Counted from the stretch's first letter, positions 12,001-26,434 are shown. The stretch is 64,000 bases of DNA from Eudromia elegans (GCA_003342815.1 PTEX01000485.1:62001-126000); one strand, 5' to 3'. Notes: a model not told the origin generated them from the sequence alone. Translations and numbers: made by a program.

Positions 12001-12673
12001 GTCCTCAAAGGGTTTATCTGCCCTGAATGTCTAACTTCCCTAAAATGCATAAAATTTGAGCACCCATAACATTCTGCAGCAAGCTAACAAGAAGCTTTAA
12101 ATATTGAAGAAAGATATTTGCAGACTTATATTTTGCTAATAAAATCAAACTTAAATTTCTAAAAAGTTTCTACATATAGATCAAGTTACTTTTTCTTTTT
12201 CTTCATGTTTTTTTTAAATCTTTTTGGGATAAAATGTAACAATGTGCTTTCCAGACTTTGTTTTGATCTTCAATTACAACAAAAATATAATGCCTAAAAT
12301 CTGAAATGTTCCTGTTTTGGATTGCTGCTGGCTCTTTAGGGATACTTACAAGAGAGATCACCTGCATATCAGACCTGAAACTTAATGAAGACTCAGGGCA
12401 TCTGCACTACAGAAACATTGGTGTCCAAAAGTCCTTCTGGAATGAGGGATTTTTTTCATTAAAATTTATACACTTTCATTTAGAAAGAATACTTAGGTCA
12501 GACTGCATTCAGTGCCCACTTGGCAACACTATTAGTTTTGTCGTTAGGAGAAAAATAAGTAAATAAATAAATAAATTGATGTTGATCCTCCTCTGTGAGA
12601 GAAAGAGGAGGAGCTTATGACTTTTATTCTGTGTTAATGTATAAAACAAACATAATCATAACATATACTAATT

Positions 12674-12702
12674 AAAAAAGAAAAAAAAGAGAGAGAGAGA
12701 GA
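12674..12702. repeat. A-rich / (GA)n tract
   Basis: An A-rich run passes into 'gagagagagagagagat'. Confidence 0.9.
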
Positions 12703-13497
12703 TTGATCTATATCCTGCCATTTTTGGAAGCAGTTTTTATTTTATATTTAATTCCCTAAAAATAAATGTTCCATTTATCCTTTTGGTTGCTTGAGCATAT
12801 GTATAATTTTCTGTAATGTTTATCCTTTTGATATTGTTTCTTCTAACATTTTACACAGCCATTGGAAAATATTTTTGCTCTATAATTTAGTACTAATAAT
12901 CTGTTGACTCTTGAAGGTTTTCCAAAGGAATTCAGGTCCATTTTGTCATAGTTTACCACATGAAACAGTGAAGGCAAGAAAATCTGTGATTTGCTTTTTA
13001 AATAGCGTAACATAAATAACGATGAGTCATTGTAGATTTTACTAGACAAAAGGTTTGTGTATTTGTGCCTCACTGAAATTCTTATAAAACTTATACAATC
13101 TAATTAGATTCAGCTTTGATATACAGGATACCTGCCAAATAATATGTTTTGCAATATCTTATAGTGCTACTCCTTGCACAGTGATGTTCTAAAACATGTC
13201 ACATTTCCAATAGAAAAATATTTATCACCTCTAACGACTGAAATTTAATACATAGGTTCTCAGCGAATGATTTAAACAGTATTTGGGGCTGTAAAAGTTC
13301 TCCTCAGGGGTCCTCTTTCTCTGCAGTGTGCACAGCAGTCCTGTGTAAGCACTGCAAGCTTATCAGCGCCAACAGGAGACTTCCGCGTGCTGGTAATTGC
13401 ACAGATGTTTGGCTCTGCCACATTTACAAGTGTTTACATCCTGTCATATTGTCACGTTACATCTACTGAAGATCTGGCTCTGGCAGAAATATTGGTT

Positions 13498-13531
13498 GAG
13501 CTTGTATACAACTTGAGCTTGTATATAACTT
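13498..13531. repeat. 17-bp tandem duplication
   Basis: 'gagcttgtatacaactt' at 13498-13514 is followed by 'gagcttgtatataactt' at 13515-13531, differing by one base. Confidence 0.9.
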
Positions 13532-14882
13532 GTCTGCATTATTTTGTTCTATACAACGGGTCTATATTAGTAATATTCGACTTCTGCTCTGGAGGATTTT
13601 GCTTCTGTGTCTTCCCAACTGCCCTAGATACTTCTATTACATTCAAGTTTATTTTAGAGATCTGGAAATGAGTTGGGGAGACTTATACAAACCACTGATT
13701 TTTTTGTAGTGGTTCGGGTTCTGAAAGTTTGCAGTAGGTTGTTCTTTATGTAGAAACAATTTGCTTTTATATAGTCCTCTTCTGATGAATCCTTTCTTAA
13801 TTGTTATGTGGAAGTCTGCAGTCTCCTTTTATTAATGTGGTTTCTGTAATACAGCCAATAAATTGTTATTCATATTTATTATTAATATATTCAAAGAATA
13901 ACAATTCACTCATTTTTCTAGAAAGAGGTTTTTCTTTACAGTTATATCAAGTTCTTCTTTCTGTTGTAGTTAAAACAATGATTAATTCATCTTTAATGAA
14001 GTAATACTAATCTGTCATTCACAGGTGATGAATCTACCGGCATCTACTTCAAAATACAGTATTGTCTTTTCTTTTTGATAAAAGCAGGGGTTTCTTATCT
14101 TTCTTGGCAGCTCAGCTTCTTCTATCATTCCTTTGGAGTTTTATAATAAGAGGCAGAAGTTGGCTTATATTCATTAAAATGATTGCGTTGTTCTAACTAT
14201 TCTTATTCTAACATTAAGTTCACAAGATCTCAGATCTCTTAGTGCTTGTCCACCTGAGGGCACACAGGAAAATTAAGCTGAATTAATGAAGACTGTGAAT
14301 TTAGAAATTTGTGACGTTAGTTCGTTTTGACTTAGCTGAGTGAATGAATGAACTAAATTGAAGTCACTTTAGTTCAGAAAGCTTTAGTTATGAGAATATG
14401 CTATCTCACAAAAGATTAATGATGTTTTGCTAGCCCACTTAATACATTTATGTCTTTACTACCTTTAAATGACTTTTTGAGTTTGTTCATGTACACAAGT
14501 ATGTACCTGTTAAGAATGCTTGTGTTCATTACATATTCAATATCATCTAAAATGCCATGCAAAATGTTAATGTGAAGAACAAAGTAAGCAGCAGAATTGT
14601 TATGCTCATGCAACAGGAGGATATGTAGGGTCTGCCCAAATACAGATTTGGTAGCCATATGGCTGAGAAGGAAAAATAGTAAGCATAAAATACAGTCCAT
14701 TCTGGGAAAACATTGTATTTCCATAGTAATATAAATGAGTTTCAGAGTTTTCACTGTTTTACAGCTGACATTAGGCTGGAGTACCAGCAAACCCTTCTTT
14801 CAAATTTTTAGGATCGTTATGAATATTTGAGGAAAGCCATGCCAAATCTTTCAGGAGAAAGGAATGTACTATGTAGCATCCT

Positions 14883-14918
14883 GCTATATAATAAGATCTG
14901 GCTATATAATAAGATAAG
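14883..14918. repeat. 18-bp tandem duplication
   Basis: 'gctatataataagat' is repeated at 14883 and 14901, with the last three bases of each unit differing. Confidence 0.9.
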
Positions 14919-17900
14919 GCAGTCTGAGACTTGATTCTGTTTCATGCTAATTTTTCAACACATGCTTTGCCAATATTAACATAATGCGAGTTTAGAGACC
15001 TAAGGTACTTGAGCAGACATTCCTAGAACAAGTTGTTTCTCTCCTTTGGCCATAGAGAGCGTCAGTGTAGATATCTAAAGATAATGGTAGAATTTAACTT
15101 CTCTCTAGAAATTGATGTATTTGAACAACTAGACCAGAGTATTTACACTGACATTAACAAAAAGTATTAAGTCTGTGAGGTTGATCCAAAAGGATTATGC
15201 TTAAAAGTCTCAGTCATTTAATCAGGAAACTACCTGAGCATGTCTATTCATATGCTAGAATTAATATCAGCTAGCGGTGCTGATCAATTTTTTGCTAGAG
15301 GTAATGTTTTGGTTGAAGTGACAGTGATGTATAAAGATAAATACAACATAGATGGTGTAAAGGACTGCACTAGACCAGCTACCATTCCAGCACTTCCTTG
15401 GCATCTTTGGTCAAAGATAAATGTATTCTTGAATAAGATATTCAACTTTGTTTTGAAAAATTTCTTAAAGTTGACTAGAAACTAACTATATAAAAAAACA
15501 GGGAATGCATTTGGAGAGACAGAGACATAGAGTTGTTATAGGAAGAATATGAAGTTTTCCTTTAATTTTCCACCTTTTTCCTGAGCTAATTTTCACTGCA
15601 AGAGAGGTTACTACTTCTAAAACTGTAGGTTTTAAATCTCCAGTTCATTTTAAGTGTTGTAAATATTGATGTGTTTGCATTTTTGTTCCAAATGTGATGG
15701 CGAAATTCAAGAGAAATTTCCTGTACGCAAGTGTGTTCTTGTTCATCCTCCTTTGACTACGCCTCAATTTCATATCTTGGTGTCTTAAAAACCTCTGATT
15801 CACACAAAACGATAGCAGTTATAGAGGAAATAATAAGCTCATCCTGTGTTACTGCATAACAGGTTTTTTTAAAAATGAAATACTTCTAGGAGCTGAAAGA
15901 TAGCATGGCAGACACTTAAGATTATTGCTTTCAGTTCAATAAAAATATCAAAGCAATATACTTAGGGAAGAAGAATATCTATGTTATTTGTTACTACTGA
16001 AGTTCTTGTATAGAGGCTGTTTAAAACAAACGAAAAATTCCCAAAAAAACAAAGTCTGTCTCCTAGCAAAGCAACTTTTCCATATGAGGATTTTTTGCTC
16101 CCAGTACTGGAAGTACTGGAAATGTGGTCAGTTAACATTCTGCGGTATTGAATTGTAGATGAGTTGTAGTGGTCAACTAAAGAAGAAAGACTGCAAAAAG
16201 TGCTGTAATTATTTTGTGAACAAAGGTCCTTCGATTTCATCTGTTTCTAGACTACTGCCCTTCACCCTTTTGACAGCACAGACTGTGATTACAGAGATCT
16301 TGGCAGTAATCATTTTAATTTCAAGACCATATATTTTTATCTAGTGAATTAGTTATCCAAATGAGACTTTTTAACTGCCAGATCAAGAACTGATAGCTAT
16401 ACACCTATACTCTATGACTAGTTTGGGGCACTTCTAAATGCTTAGTAAAGGAGTTCAGAAGGAAGGAGATGGTAGAACAACCAAAAGTTGTTTGCTTAGA
16501 CACCTGTTAAAGATTTTAAATAAAAATTTATGCTCATGCTAATTCTTTTGGATTTATATATTTATAATGACATATGTGAGTCTGCAAGAAAGTCTTCATC
16601 TAAGGCCTATCTTATCTTATTTAACTGACCTATCTTTAACTGTACAGAACTCAGACAACCTAGTCTGAACTACTTGAGTCTGTATAGTTGAAGGAGAGTG
16701 ACACATCCCAGTTAGTGCTGGCAGACTTGCTGTTTCTATCCTCTAATTATGGAATAAGTCAAGATGAGAAGTGCCGTCTGACTTAGATGATCTAAATTTT
16801 ACCCTCAAAGAAGTGCAGGTGTGGTGGAAGAAGATTTGCACCCTATAAGTACAAGACAATGCCAAAAATATGCCATGAGTATTTTAGAGAGATTAGGCAG
16901 TGGGCCATTTCTCTCCTGTGCCTCTGTAATCTGTAGTAACTGTACTCTGCACCATCTATAGGTAACTGTCGCTAGAAGACAACCACTGAAGACTGAAAAA
17001 AGAAAAATAAGCTTTCTGATCTAATTGAAGCTTTCTGAAACTAACTGAATTGCATTTCCCTACTTCTTTCATTTAGATTTTTATAAACTTTGAACTCTGC
17101 TGTAGAGAAAGAGCCTACATGGCAGGCACATCCACACTGTCCTTGGAACGGTTTGGTGAAAGATACAGCATGTATCTATCAGGCAAACAGGTGCTCATGA
17201 CAAAAAAAATCTCATCACAACTATGTACGCAAAATATAGTGGGGTACCTGAAGAGAAGTCTTATGTAAGAAGATTCCCCAGTTGCTGTTCAGATGAGCAG
17301 TCACCTCCAGTAAGCATGTCACAGATTTTAAACTCTTCAGGCTTTACGTTGCTTGTTTTCATTTTTTTTCGTGATTAGGAATAGTACCTTGAAAGCAGAA
17401 GAGTCAGCATTTAAAATTGTTGTGCATAAGCAAGATTTTCATTTTGTAGAGAGAGAACAAATTCTTTCTCTAGGGAGAGGAAAATGATTTCCTAGGAACT
17501 CTCATTCTCTGATAAGTAGGTAGATGTAATGTACTACATTCATTTTTCTTATTTATATGTGCATACAAAATAGTCCTGACCTTTTGTATTTAAGCTTGTG
17601 AGCATCTGGGAGTAAGACAACTTCATCTTCATGCAACAAGTCTTTTGCTTACTGCAGAGGTACACATACATAAACACTACAGGCAGGTTGCTTTCTCACA
17701 CAAAGGTGTTGATCATAGTCAAATGCATCCCACACACAAGAACTTTTTCAAAATATCTTGTTAGGCCACCTGTGAAACTAGATCAGAATGAATTCCCAAT
17801 GTGTAGAATATGGGAGCTGAGAGACAATATAGTGCCCTAATTGAATTAATTATTGGGAGATTGCAGGAAGCCTTGGGGATAAATGAAATCTATCAACTGA

Positions 17901-18194
17901 AATTCACTGAGATAGTGAGGAAATCAGGCCTGAGGGTAGAAACTGTCAATTCAATAGATTCCAGCTATGGAACATTGTGTTAAAGTCTTGAGGTCAATTG
18001 GTGATTGAAGGGAACAGTGAAGTACTTGGTAAGTTAACAAGAATCCCTGTAAGGCATAATATTTTAATCACCTACACTGTTATCTAAAGTAATTGCTGTC
18101 CTATAAAACTTCGCTTTTAATAAAACTAAAATGAATTTTTGCTACCTTAATATTTGTCTTGAGTTAAAATTAGTTATAATATTATTATAATATC

Positions 18195-18238
18195 AGAAAT
18201 TTTAGGGAATACCTAAAATTTCTACTGCAAAATTTTGC
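18195..18238. other. Two adjacent perfect inverted repeats
   Basis: AGAAATTTTAGG (18195-18206) and its exact complement CCTAAAATTTCT (18212-18223) flank a 5-base spacer. Three bases later comes the perfect 12-bp palindrome GCAAAATTTTGC (18227-18238). Confidence 0.9.
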
Positions 18239-18907
18239 GTAAAAAAATATATCTCCAGAATAATCTAAATGAAAATAACTCATGACAAATCACATTACAA
18301 AAATATTATATTAGATTGTATAAAACTAACATGTCTGTTGTCTTGGGACTCTTTTTTCATCCTCGCAAAATTATAAGCAAAAGAACAATGATGTGTGCTG
18401 CTGTGACTATGGTTATTTGTTTAAAGAAGGTGACTTTCTTGAAACATCTGGAGATGTAATGCCAAATAAGATTTCCAGCTCCTAAACAGTAGTAAGTGAA
18501 TTGGCAATACTTGTATATAGATGCCAACATGAAAATGTCTCTACCAAGCCAACTAAGAAAACAAAACTACTTATACACAGAATGTGTAATTAAATCACAG
18601 AATCACTGTCCCAAGTTCTTCTGGAAGCAAAAAGTGTGACTAGATTCAAAGACTGGTTAGACAAATTTATGTAAGACTTCATCAAAGATGCTCAATAGTC
18701 AGCATATATTCTGCCTTTTGTAAATTGACAGAAAATGCTAAACTGTACCCAAGGAAGAAAAAGGAGAATGTGTTTTTACAAGCTAGCTGACCCTAGAGAG
18801 TGGTTGCTGATATTGAATTGGTGCTTACAAAACGGAGACATTTCTCTGTGAAGTAACATCAGTTCCTGTATGTGATACTGACTGTAGTGTTTCTGAACCA
18901 GGTTCTC

Positions 18908-18947
18908 AAAAAACCAAACCAAACCCAAACCAAACCAAAACAAAAAC
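18908..18947. repeat. (AAACC)n-like repeat
   Basis: Repeated 'aaaccaaaccaaaccc' units grade into A-rich sequence. Confidence 0.88.
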
Positions 18948-19189
18948 GGAATGAACAGAAAGCAGACATAATGTTTGCATCTAGGCCTGTGTAGTATGGA
19001 TCTTGTATGGTCAGCTTTTCAGCTAGAACTTACAAGTGGGAAGTAAGAATCAGAAATTACAGCAGGAATGCTCTGAAATCTTATGGACTTCTGCAGTGTG
19101 CTAACAGATTAGATTTTCTTCCTAGTTTCATTCAGAATGAAGAGTCTAAAAGTTGTTTAAAATTTCCTGCTATTTCTCTGGAAAAAAGA

Positions 19190-19400
19190 TACCAATGCAT
19201 TTTTTTTTTCCCCTCCTATTACACGATATCTTCTTCTCATTTTTCCTAACTCTAAGTTTACCTCATTTTTGCACATTTCCCATACAATATTTTTTACAAC
19301 TTTTTTCCTGTTGTTGCCTTCCATATTCTCTTGTCTCTTTTCTCTCCCACATCATCTTTCCTCTTTGCACTTCCCTTTTTTAGTTTCACTTTGTTGGAGC
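19190..19400. repeat. Pyrimidine-rich stretch on the + strand
   Basis: About 200 bp dominated by T and C, with several short frames such as a poly-F/L/S reading. No function is evident. Confidence 0.6.
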
Positions 19401-19991
19401 AACATTAATGCTAATACAACAATGGCAAAGAGGAATTTGTTATTATGCCTGACTTTTCTTCTTGTGGTCTCAGAATAGCTGAAGAAAACAAAGTGTGTCT
19501 ATTTAGAAGTACTCTGGACAATAACCTTCTTGTTTTAGCTAATGCTAAGTGAAGTGGAAGTGTGCATTTTAAACAAATCGGACACATAAGCTGTTTTTAA
19601 TTTCTTTTCAGATCTTATATTATTTTATTAATACAAATTTAAGTGACTATTGAAATTATTCCATCTAAAAAATAGCAGAACTTCTGCCATGATACATACA
19701 AGAAAAAACTTATCCAAAATCACCATTAGTTTCAAACATTTCTAATGGCAACTATAATTCACATTTCCCAGTCCTGTTAAGAAATATCAAAGAAAAAGTT
19801 AAACAAAAAAAAAAGGAGTTTCTTTAGAACTGTGTTAATACTTGTTTGAAGAACATCCAATCTGATTAGGCCATAATTATGCACCTTTGTTCCAAGTTCC
19901 TTTTTGCTTTTCTTCATGTTCACAGCATTGCCAATCACAGTATCAGCAGAGGCAAAAACTTTAGGTAAACATTAACAGAAGAGGATTCTCC

Positions 19992-20010
19992 TTTTTTTTT
20001 TTTTTTTTTT
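19992..20010. repeat. Poly-T tract
   Basis: About 19 T followed by 'cggtgg'. Confidence 0.93.
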
Positions 20011-21457
20011 CGGTGGTTCTCTGGAGGAGCGCTTCCTTCTCTTCTGCATCCTAGGTTGCCACCCAGTGGAGAAGACTATAAATGCCAGCTCTAGCATACT
20101 CGAAAGAGAATTAACCCTTGCCACTCAGCAGCAGGCAGCACTTCTAATTTGCAACATAAAACCTGTGGGTGGCCTTTTCATAAATACAGTGCTTGCTTTG
20201 ACTGTTTTCTTTAGCTTTAATTCAGATTCAAATGATCAACTAGTAGCAGTACAGAATTCCAAAGCAGAAGCCTCTGGAGTTTGGCTGTATTCTCTAGAAT
20301 GTTATCATTTTGGACCAGTGTTATATGATATATAAAAGTCTAATGCAACAGTTTAACTCCATTTTATATTGCTATAAAAAATGATTAACGTGTCAGTGAA
20401 TCAGAACTGCATCAGTATCTTGAATTCTCTAATGAGATAGTGTTAATATTGACTTCTGAATAGTTATGCCATGTAGTGTTAAAATCTCTTTAGCACAAAT
20501 GCTCAGAAGCCTTAGCTGTGTTTAAAGAAACAGTTTACAGCTTTGGAAAAATGCCCTAGTTTCCAATTTATATTACTGTGTTTTCTGACTCATTCTATTC
20601 TTATTTTATCTATGTGTTTGCAATATCTATAGAAAGCTCATGTAGATAAAATGTTGACAACCAACAGTATTCAAGCAGTGTATCATGAGGAAATACTCTG
20701 AATATTTAAAGGGAGGAGGACAATAGCTTGCACAGACCCTTCACACAAGGACAGAGAAAAGCAAGGACACTGAGCATTGTACAGAACATAGGAAAGGGAA
20801 GACAATGACCAATAACTTCCATATCAGATGTGATTCCTGAGCAGCCAGAACTCTGCCTTGCCCCATGAGTTCAAGGGTGTTATTCCAGAGAAGACCAAAT
20901 ACAAATGAAATACAATAATAGCCAAATCATCTTTCTCCTGTAAGCCCATGGCAGGTCACTGTCCTTAATGACACCAAGTTCCGAGGCAGGATCATGAAGA
21001 ACTTTTTCTTTCTTTATAAAGATGAAAAGCAAAAGGCTACCTCTTCAAGTTTATCTTCACAGACATGCAGTTGAAAGGCAGCCATATCATCAGATAGTAA
21101 GTATTCCTGTTTTTCCCAATTCTTCCTTCCAATTCTTCCTTTTTGTGGTGAAGGAGTAAGAACAGATGGCAAGGCTAATTCAGACTGCAATAGTTCATGT
21201 TGGGTTTCCAAATTGTTTTAAGAGGGTTTATTTATTTAAATCTTTGGCATACTTTTGAAACTTATTGATGAAACTTGGATATAGTAGGTAAAGTAGAAAA
21301 TTTGGAGGAAATAAGCTCTGTTGTTCTCATTGTTCAGTTTGTCCCAAAACCCACATACTGCCATTTAGCCATTTTAAAATAAAAACACATGTGAACTGAA
21401 ACAGTCCTGGATTTCAAAGGGGAAAAAAAAAAATCTTCTTTACCTCATATGTAGGAC

Positions 21458-21890
21458 TTAGAATCACAGAAAAGTCTGGGTTGGAAAGAGACCTCTGGAG
21501 CCAATCTTCAGCTGAAGACAGGGACTCAGTCAAGCTGAGTCTTGAGTAATATTTTCAGTGGGGTAAAGTCCACTACTTCTCTAGCCAGCTTATTCCAGTG
21601 CTTACTTTTTCACAAAGTGAAGAGTTTCTTCTCATCACCAGGTAGTATTTCCTCTGAGCAACTTGTGTCCATTGCTTCTTATCCTTTCACTGCGCATCCT
21701 AGTAAAGAGTATCCCCACCTTCTCCACAACTACCAGTTAGGTATAGAAGACCATAATTAGACCCTTCTCATCTTCCAAAAAATACCTCCGCCCTTTCTTA
21801 TTCAGCTAGGCTGAACATACTCAGTTCTTTCGGCCTCTCTTCGTGTATCAGATTCTCCAACTCTCTAACTGTCTTAGTGGCATCTTAATG
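21458..21890 (-). mobile_element. CR1-type LINE 3' fragment (antisense)
   Basis: It begins 'agaatcacagaaaagtctgg' and 'gttggaaagagacctctgg', the reverse complement of the CR1 tail. It continues through 'agcttattccagtgctta', 'tcacaaagtgaagagtttct', 'caacttgtgtccattgcttc' and 'ttcagctaggctgaacatac', all in the order expected of the CR1 3' region read backwards. The copy is 5'-truncated and non-coding. The far boundary is approximate. Confidence 0.88.
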
Positions 21891-24800
21891 TGATCACCTT
21901 GCTTTTCAGGCTTGTAAAGTTCTGCATGGTGTCATGACTTTTTCCCTTAGGTGTGCTAATTATTTTGAGAGTAATTTGAGAACGCAGGTAAAGTACATTC
22001 TGAAACCTTTAACGTGACCTCTGTTTCAGTTTGGCCATAGATCTAGAGACTTTTTAAAGACTTTTTGTCAATCTTTTTTATAAATTGTCAGAAGTATTTA
22101 TATCATTATTCAACTTTCCAACATTTTTTTTTTGTGTGTATTCTTGAAAGTTGTAATAAGACATAAGATAGCAGGATCTGGACTTCTGAAAAAAAATCTC
22201 TATCGTGAGTAGTTGTGCAGAAACTGGAGAGGAATTCTTTCCTCCTAAATTATGAAGTTACCAGCCTGCTTTGTACTGGAAGAAGCAGATACAGATGCAG
22301 CTTTACTAACATTTTATTTTGGAACAGGACTGTGCTTTTGAAGCAAATCTCTCAATCATCCCCAGTTGCTGCACTTCAGCTCATGCTGTGGAGCAGCCTT
22401 ACAGCAAATAAACTGCATTTCTTTCAGATGAAATTCAACTGCAAGACCTGAGAATTGCATCTAACACACCCTAACTATTAATGGATTTCCTAGTCTCTAA
22501 CAAACCCTTCTCTCCAACTACATGCTGTGTAGATATTGAGTCCTCAGCAAGTATTTTCATCTGTAAGTCTTGTCTCTGCTTAACTACTTGCTGAAGTTGG
22601 ATATAACCTCTCTTGTTATCGTGCAGAGCAGTATGTGGGGAGAGGAAAGGATGCAGGGGAAATTGCCAACAGAATGAATTAGGTGGGAGGGAGAATCATA
22701 CCTGTTGTGCAGGAAGAAAACACTGTGTGCAAAACCTGAACAATCCATGCAGAATTTGGTAAAGAAAAATGTGATATTTGTGCCCTAATATTACAAATAT
22801 ATTTGTACTTGTGATATTGACTGTTTATTATCTTAAAATCATTATTTTGAATGGATAATGTGTGGCAATAACATTTTTGATTTTTTTTTTTTATATTCTA
22901 ATTTAAAAAGGAATTGTTAAGTTACATATTTAATATAAAGGCTTGAGATTGCTTGAAATATCATGTATACAGCAACAGAAACCTTTTAATGAGGCATTAT
23001 ACACTGGGATATCTACTTCAATGGAGGAAAATAAAGCGAAACAGTTTTTCTCTAAGTAGAATACATGATCTCTTGTTTCAGCGGGACAATCACCATGTAC
23101 AAACCACTGTACTGGGATGTTTTCAGCCTTAATTACCCTGTCAGTTACAATTAGAGGTGTTAATGTAACTGTGAAATACTACAAATTACATGTGGCTTTT
23201 GCTCCCTGATTATTCTCAGTCTTGTCTCACTCAGAAAAATACCAGGATGACTGCGATTCCTTGCTGAGTCTGTTGTTAAGGCTTAGTTATTATACTCCTT
23301 GGGTACACTCATTCACTCACTGTGGATTTGGCATTACGGATGTAAAGATTCCTGCAGCAGGAGGGTTTATTCCTTTAAAGTATAGAGGAAAAGTCTTTCT
23401 GTATTAAGTACCTTTCCTGAAATAACTGCAGCCATAATGGGAGATACATTGGTTTCACTGGTTTAAAAAAAAAAATACTGTTATTACCAAAGTTGTTACT
23501 AGTATGAAAACCTGTGGGGTTTTTTTTTCAATCTTATCTGTGCTTTCCTAGAATTTGCCCATTTTTTGTCTACTATAATAAAAGAGCTGAGGTTTTTTTC
23601 CAAATCCTCCTACTATGATCATCTAGAACAAATGGATCATCCTAGCAGAAGGGCAGACCAATTCTTTACTGGAACTGGAGGAAAAAGAAACTGGAAATTG
23701 GGACACTGAGGATAGTAATTTCTAATCCTTTCATTTTGCTAAATGATATCAACAAGTTGCCTGGTTTAACAAAAAAGAACAAATAATAAATATCATAGTA
23801 AATAAACAAATAAGAGCAGGCAAATAAGCTGAACAAATAAGCAAAAGAGTATGATGCCATACTCTGATACAGATTAAAGGCAGAAGAACTACAGAAGGGT
23901 GGGCAAATGCTGTGTGGGTAGGTTAGGTTTGGCTTTATGCCACTACTGAAAAGACACTTATTACAGTCATTCAATTGACTAAATAAACTCAGCTTTGTTT
24001 CAAAACAGCTGTTCTGCATTTCTGCAGTCTTACTGATTCCCTTGCTCTTTGAAAGAAAAAACCTCTTTGCCTGTGTGTTTGCTTCAGTGCTGAAGAAAAA
24101 TCTCAGCCTTTGGGATCATTTTGTCCTTTGTTACCTCCAGTCCTAGAAAAGCTGTATACAGCGAGGGTAAAGTTGCAGTTTGGTAAAGTCTGTGAGTGAC
24201 TGATTACTTAGAAAAGGAAATCTATCTCCTGATCATTCAGTTCTGAAGTACATATACTTTTTAATGAAGCAGTGTAAAGCATCAAGCATTGATATCTATT
24301 TTGTTTCCTTTGAATTTATGACTGATCACTAAAAGTTATCATTCTTAAGACTACATTTGCAATGGGATTAGTATGAATTGAGCAGCTTCTCCTTTAGATA
24401 TTTTTTATTTAACCTGTTCAGTGAAAGTATCTTGCTAAAATATCTGCAAACTTAAAGCTTGAGAAATAAGATATTTTCTTTCAGGCTGTTCTTGTAAGGG
24501 GGAGATATCAAGATTGTAAAATAAATTGAATATGTGAGAAAATAAGTGAATTTGTAGGTAGTTTTCAAAGAGGTTAAAAAAAGATCTGTTTTTAAAGACA
24601 AGTGCATTTTTGTTTGTCTGGGGAATTTTTGTTGAGATAAATGTAAAACACAGAAAGTAAGCAATTACTAAACTTATGTAGCTATAAATTTGTCTAAACA
24701 AAAACGTGTAAAAATAATTTGAGACTATGAAGTATGCAGCAAATATTATAAAGTATTTTCAATAAAATACAAATAATAACAAAAATACAAATAATAATAA

Positions 24801-25279
24801 TAAAAATGCATTATTTTAGAGCTGGAATGACACTGGTAGCTATATATTCATTATGTGGCTGTTGGCAAATCAGAGGTAAGAATAAGAAAGTCTGGAAACA
24901 GAAATCATTAATATGTTTGCCAAGTAGACTAAAGGAAAGATGGTATCATTGGTATCTGGCATAGTATACACATAAGACCTAACATGATACCTAAAGACAA
25001 AAGCCTTCTAGGTGAATATGCCACTCTCATATATATGTGTTTTGTCTACTTAGAATAGTATTGAAGATTAAATAGTAAATAGTAAATTTTCCACAATTAT
25101 AACTGTCTGACACAGCAACTTAAAAAAATTAGTAGTTTGATTTGCAATATTTCTTAGACATACAAAGTGTTTTGAGAGCTAGACTACATCAGTAATTTTA
25201 TGACTAATGAAAAAACAAAAGAATGTTCTGAACTCACAATCTAGCATTTCTCTATGTCCAGGCTAGAGAGAAAAACCAA

Positions 25280-25383
25280 CCTTCCTTCCTTCCTTCCTTC
25301 CTTCCTTCCCTTCCCTTCCCTTCCCTTCCCTTCCCTTCCCTTCCCTTCCCTTCCCTTCCCTTCCCTTCCCTTCCCTTCCCTTC
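25280..25383. repeat. (TTCC)n grading into (TTCCC)n
   Basis: About six TTCC tetramers turn into roughly 15 perfect CTTCC pentamers, ending at a run of N. The array is pure pyrimidine on one strand. Its true length is unknown because of the gap. Confidence 0.96.
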
Positions 25384-25428
25384 NNNNNNNNNNNNNNNNN
25401 NNNNNNNNNNNNNNNNNNNNNNNNNNNN
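25384..25428. other. Assembly gap (45 N)
   Basis: 45 ambiguous bases end the pentamer array, and 'tccttcttttc' follows, so the missing sequence is probably more of the repeat. Confidence 0.97.
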
Positions 25429-26434
25429 TCCTTCTTTTCACTACTTTCAGATATCTTGAGCTGATTTTTTCTTGCTTAGTCAGAGAAGAGAATAAGAGAA
25501 CAACAATTTTAGAGCTGCCACAATGCGGTTGTTTATGGGCTTCAGTTCCTGGTCTGCAAATGAGAATGGTTTTAACTTGGGCTTTTGGGCCCTGACTTGA
25601 GTGTTCTTCCTTGTCTGCATCTCTTTGAGTCCCTAAATAGCAAATGGAGCTGGAAAAACTCTTCTAGAGGAGATTTGGAATCCTCCAAGCCCTGAGTTGA
25701 GCTTGTTGTCTAAACTGCTGTTTTGACGGAGCTCTGCTCCGCGCCGTGATAATATAAGAAGTCTTGCCCAAATCCCCCTGCTTTGCCTTTCTCTCCTCTC
25801 AGGCTTCCTTTCCCTTTACTTTGTTGTCTGCTTCAACTCAGGGCATGAAAAGGCACTTTGGAAGGTAAATGCAGACAGGAGGATAATACTTATGTGTAAG
25901 CATATGCAAAAAGAACTTGCAAAGCTGGAGTGGTAGATAGTGAAGTCTTTGAGGAAGAAGCTCTCAGTTTGTTCGGCAGAGTTATCTGCTAAATAAAGAG
26001 TAACTAGCAGGCAATACTTTTGCAATCAGTAACTGTAGTATTTCTTTTCATGTTTATGTTTAGATAAAAATGTATTTGTGCTGAAGCTCCTCCAAAGATG
26101 GACTGAAGTTTTAGAAGACACACAGTGACTCAAATAGCTTACATGTGCTTTCCACCAGAGGATTATAGTTTTGATTTTGTGCAAAGGCTCTTACGATAAA
26201 TATGCTACTGTGTTTCATAGATACAGCTGCATCTGTAAAGAATTTTTGACTATATTGCCACATCTATATGCATATAACTAGAAACATGATTTCTGTTTTT
26301 TATCGTACTTTTTCAGATATTAGACAGTTACGCTTGACCTATTTCTGATCTCCAGAGCGAAAGGTGAAAAACTGCAGGTTTTGCTCTCCTTTCTTATGTA
26401 TAGATGTTTAGAAGAAAGCTATAAAAGGTCTGTG

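Noticed and set aside
19007..19478. Series of Phe/Leu/Ser-rich frames suggesting membrane proteins
   Set aside because: The hydrophobic readings come from a pyrimidine-rich strand. No start context or conserved motif is seen.
25241..25595. Frames with Pro-Ser-Leu or Arg-Glu-Gly-Lys repeats across N
   Set aside because: Translations of the (TTCCC)n array and the gap, not a protein.
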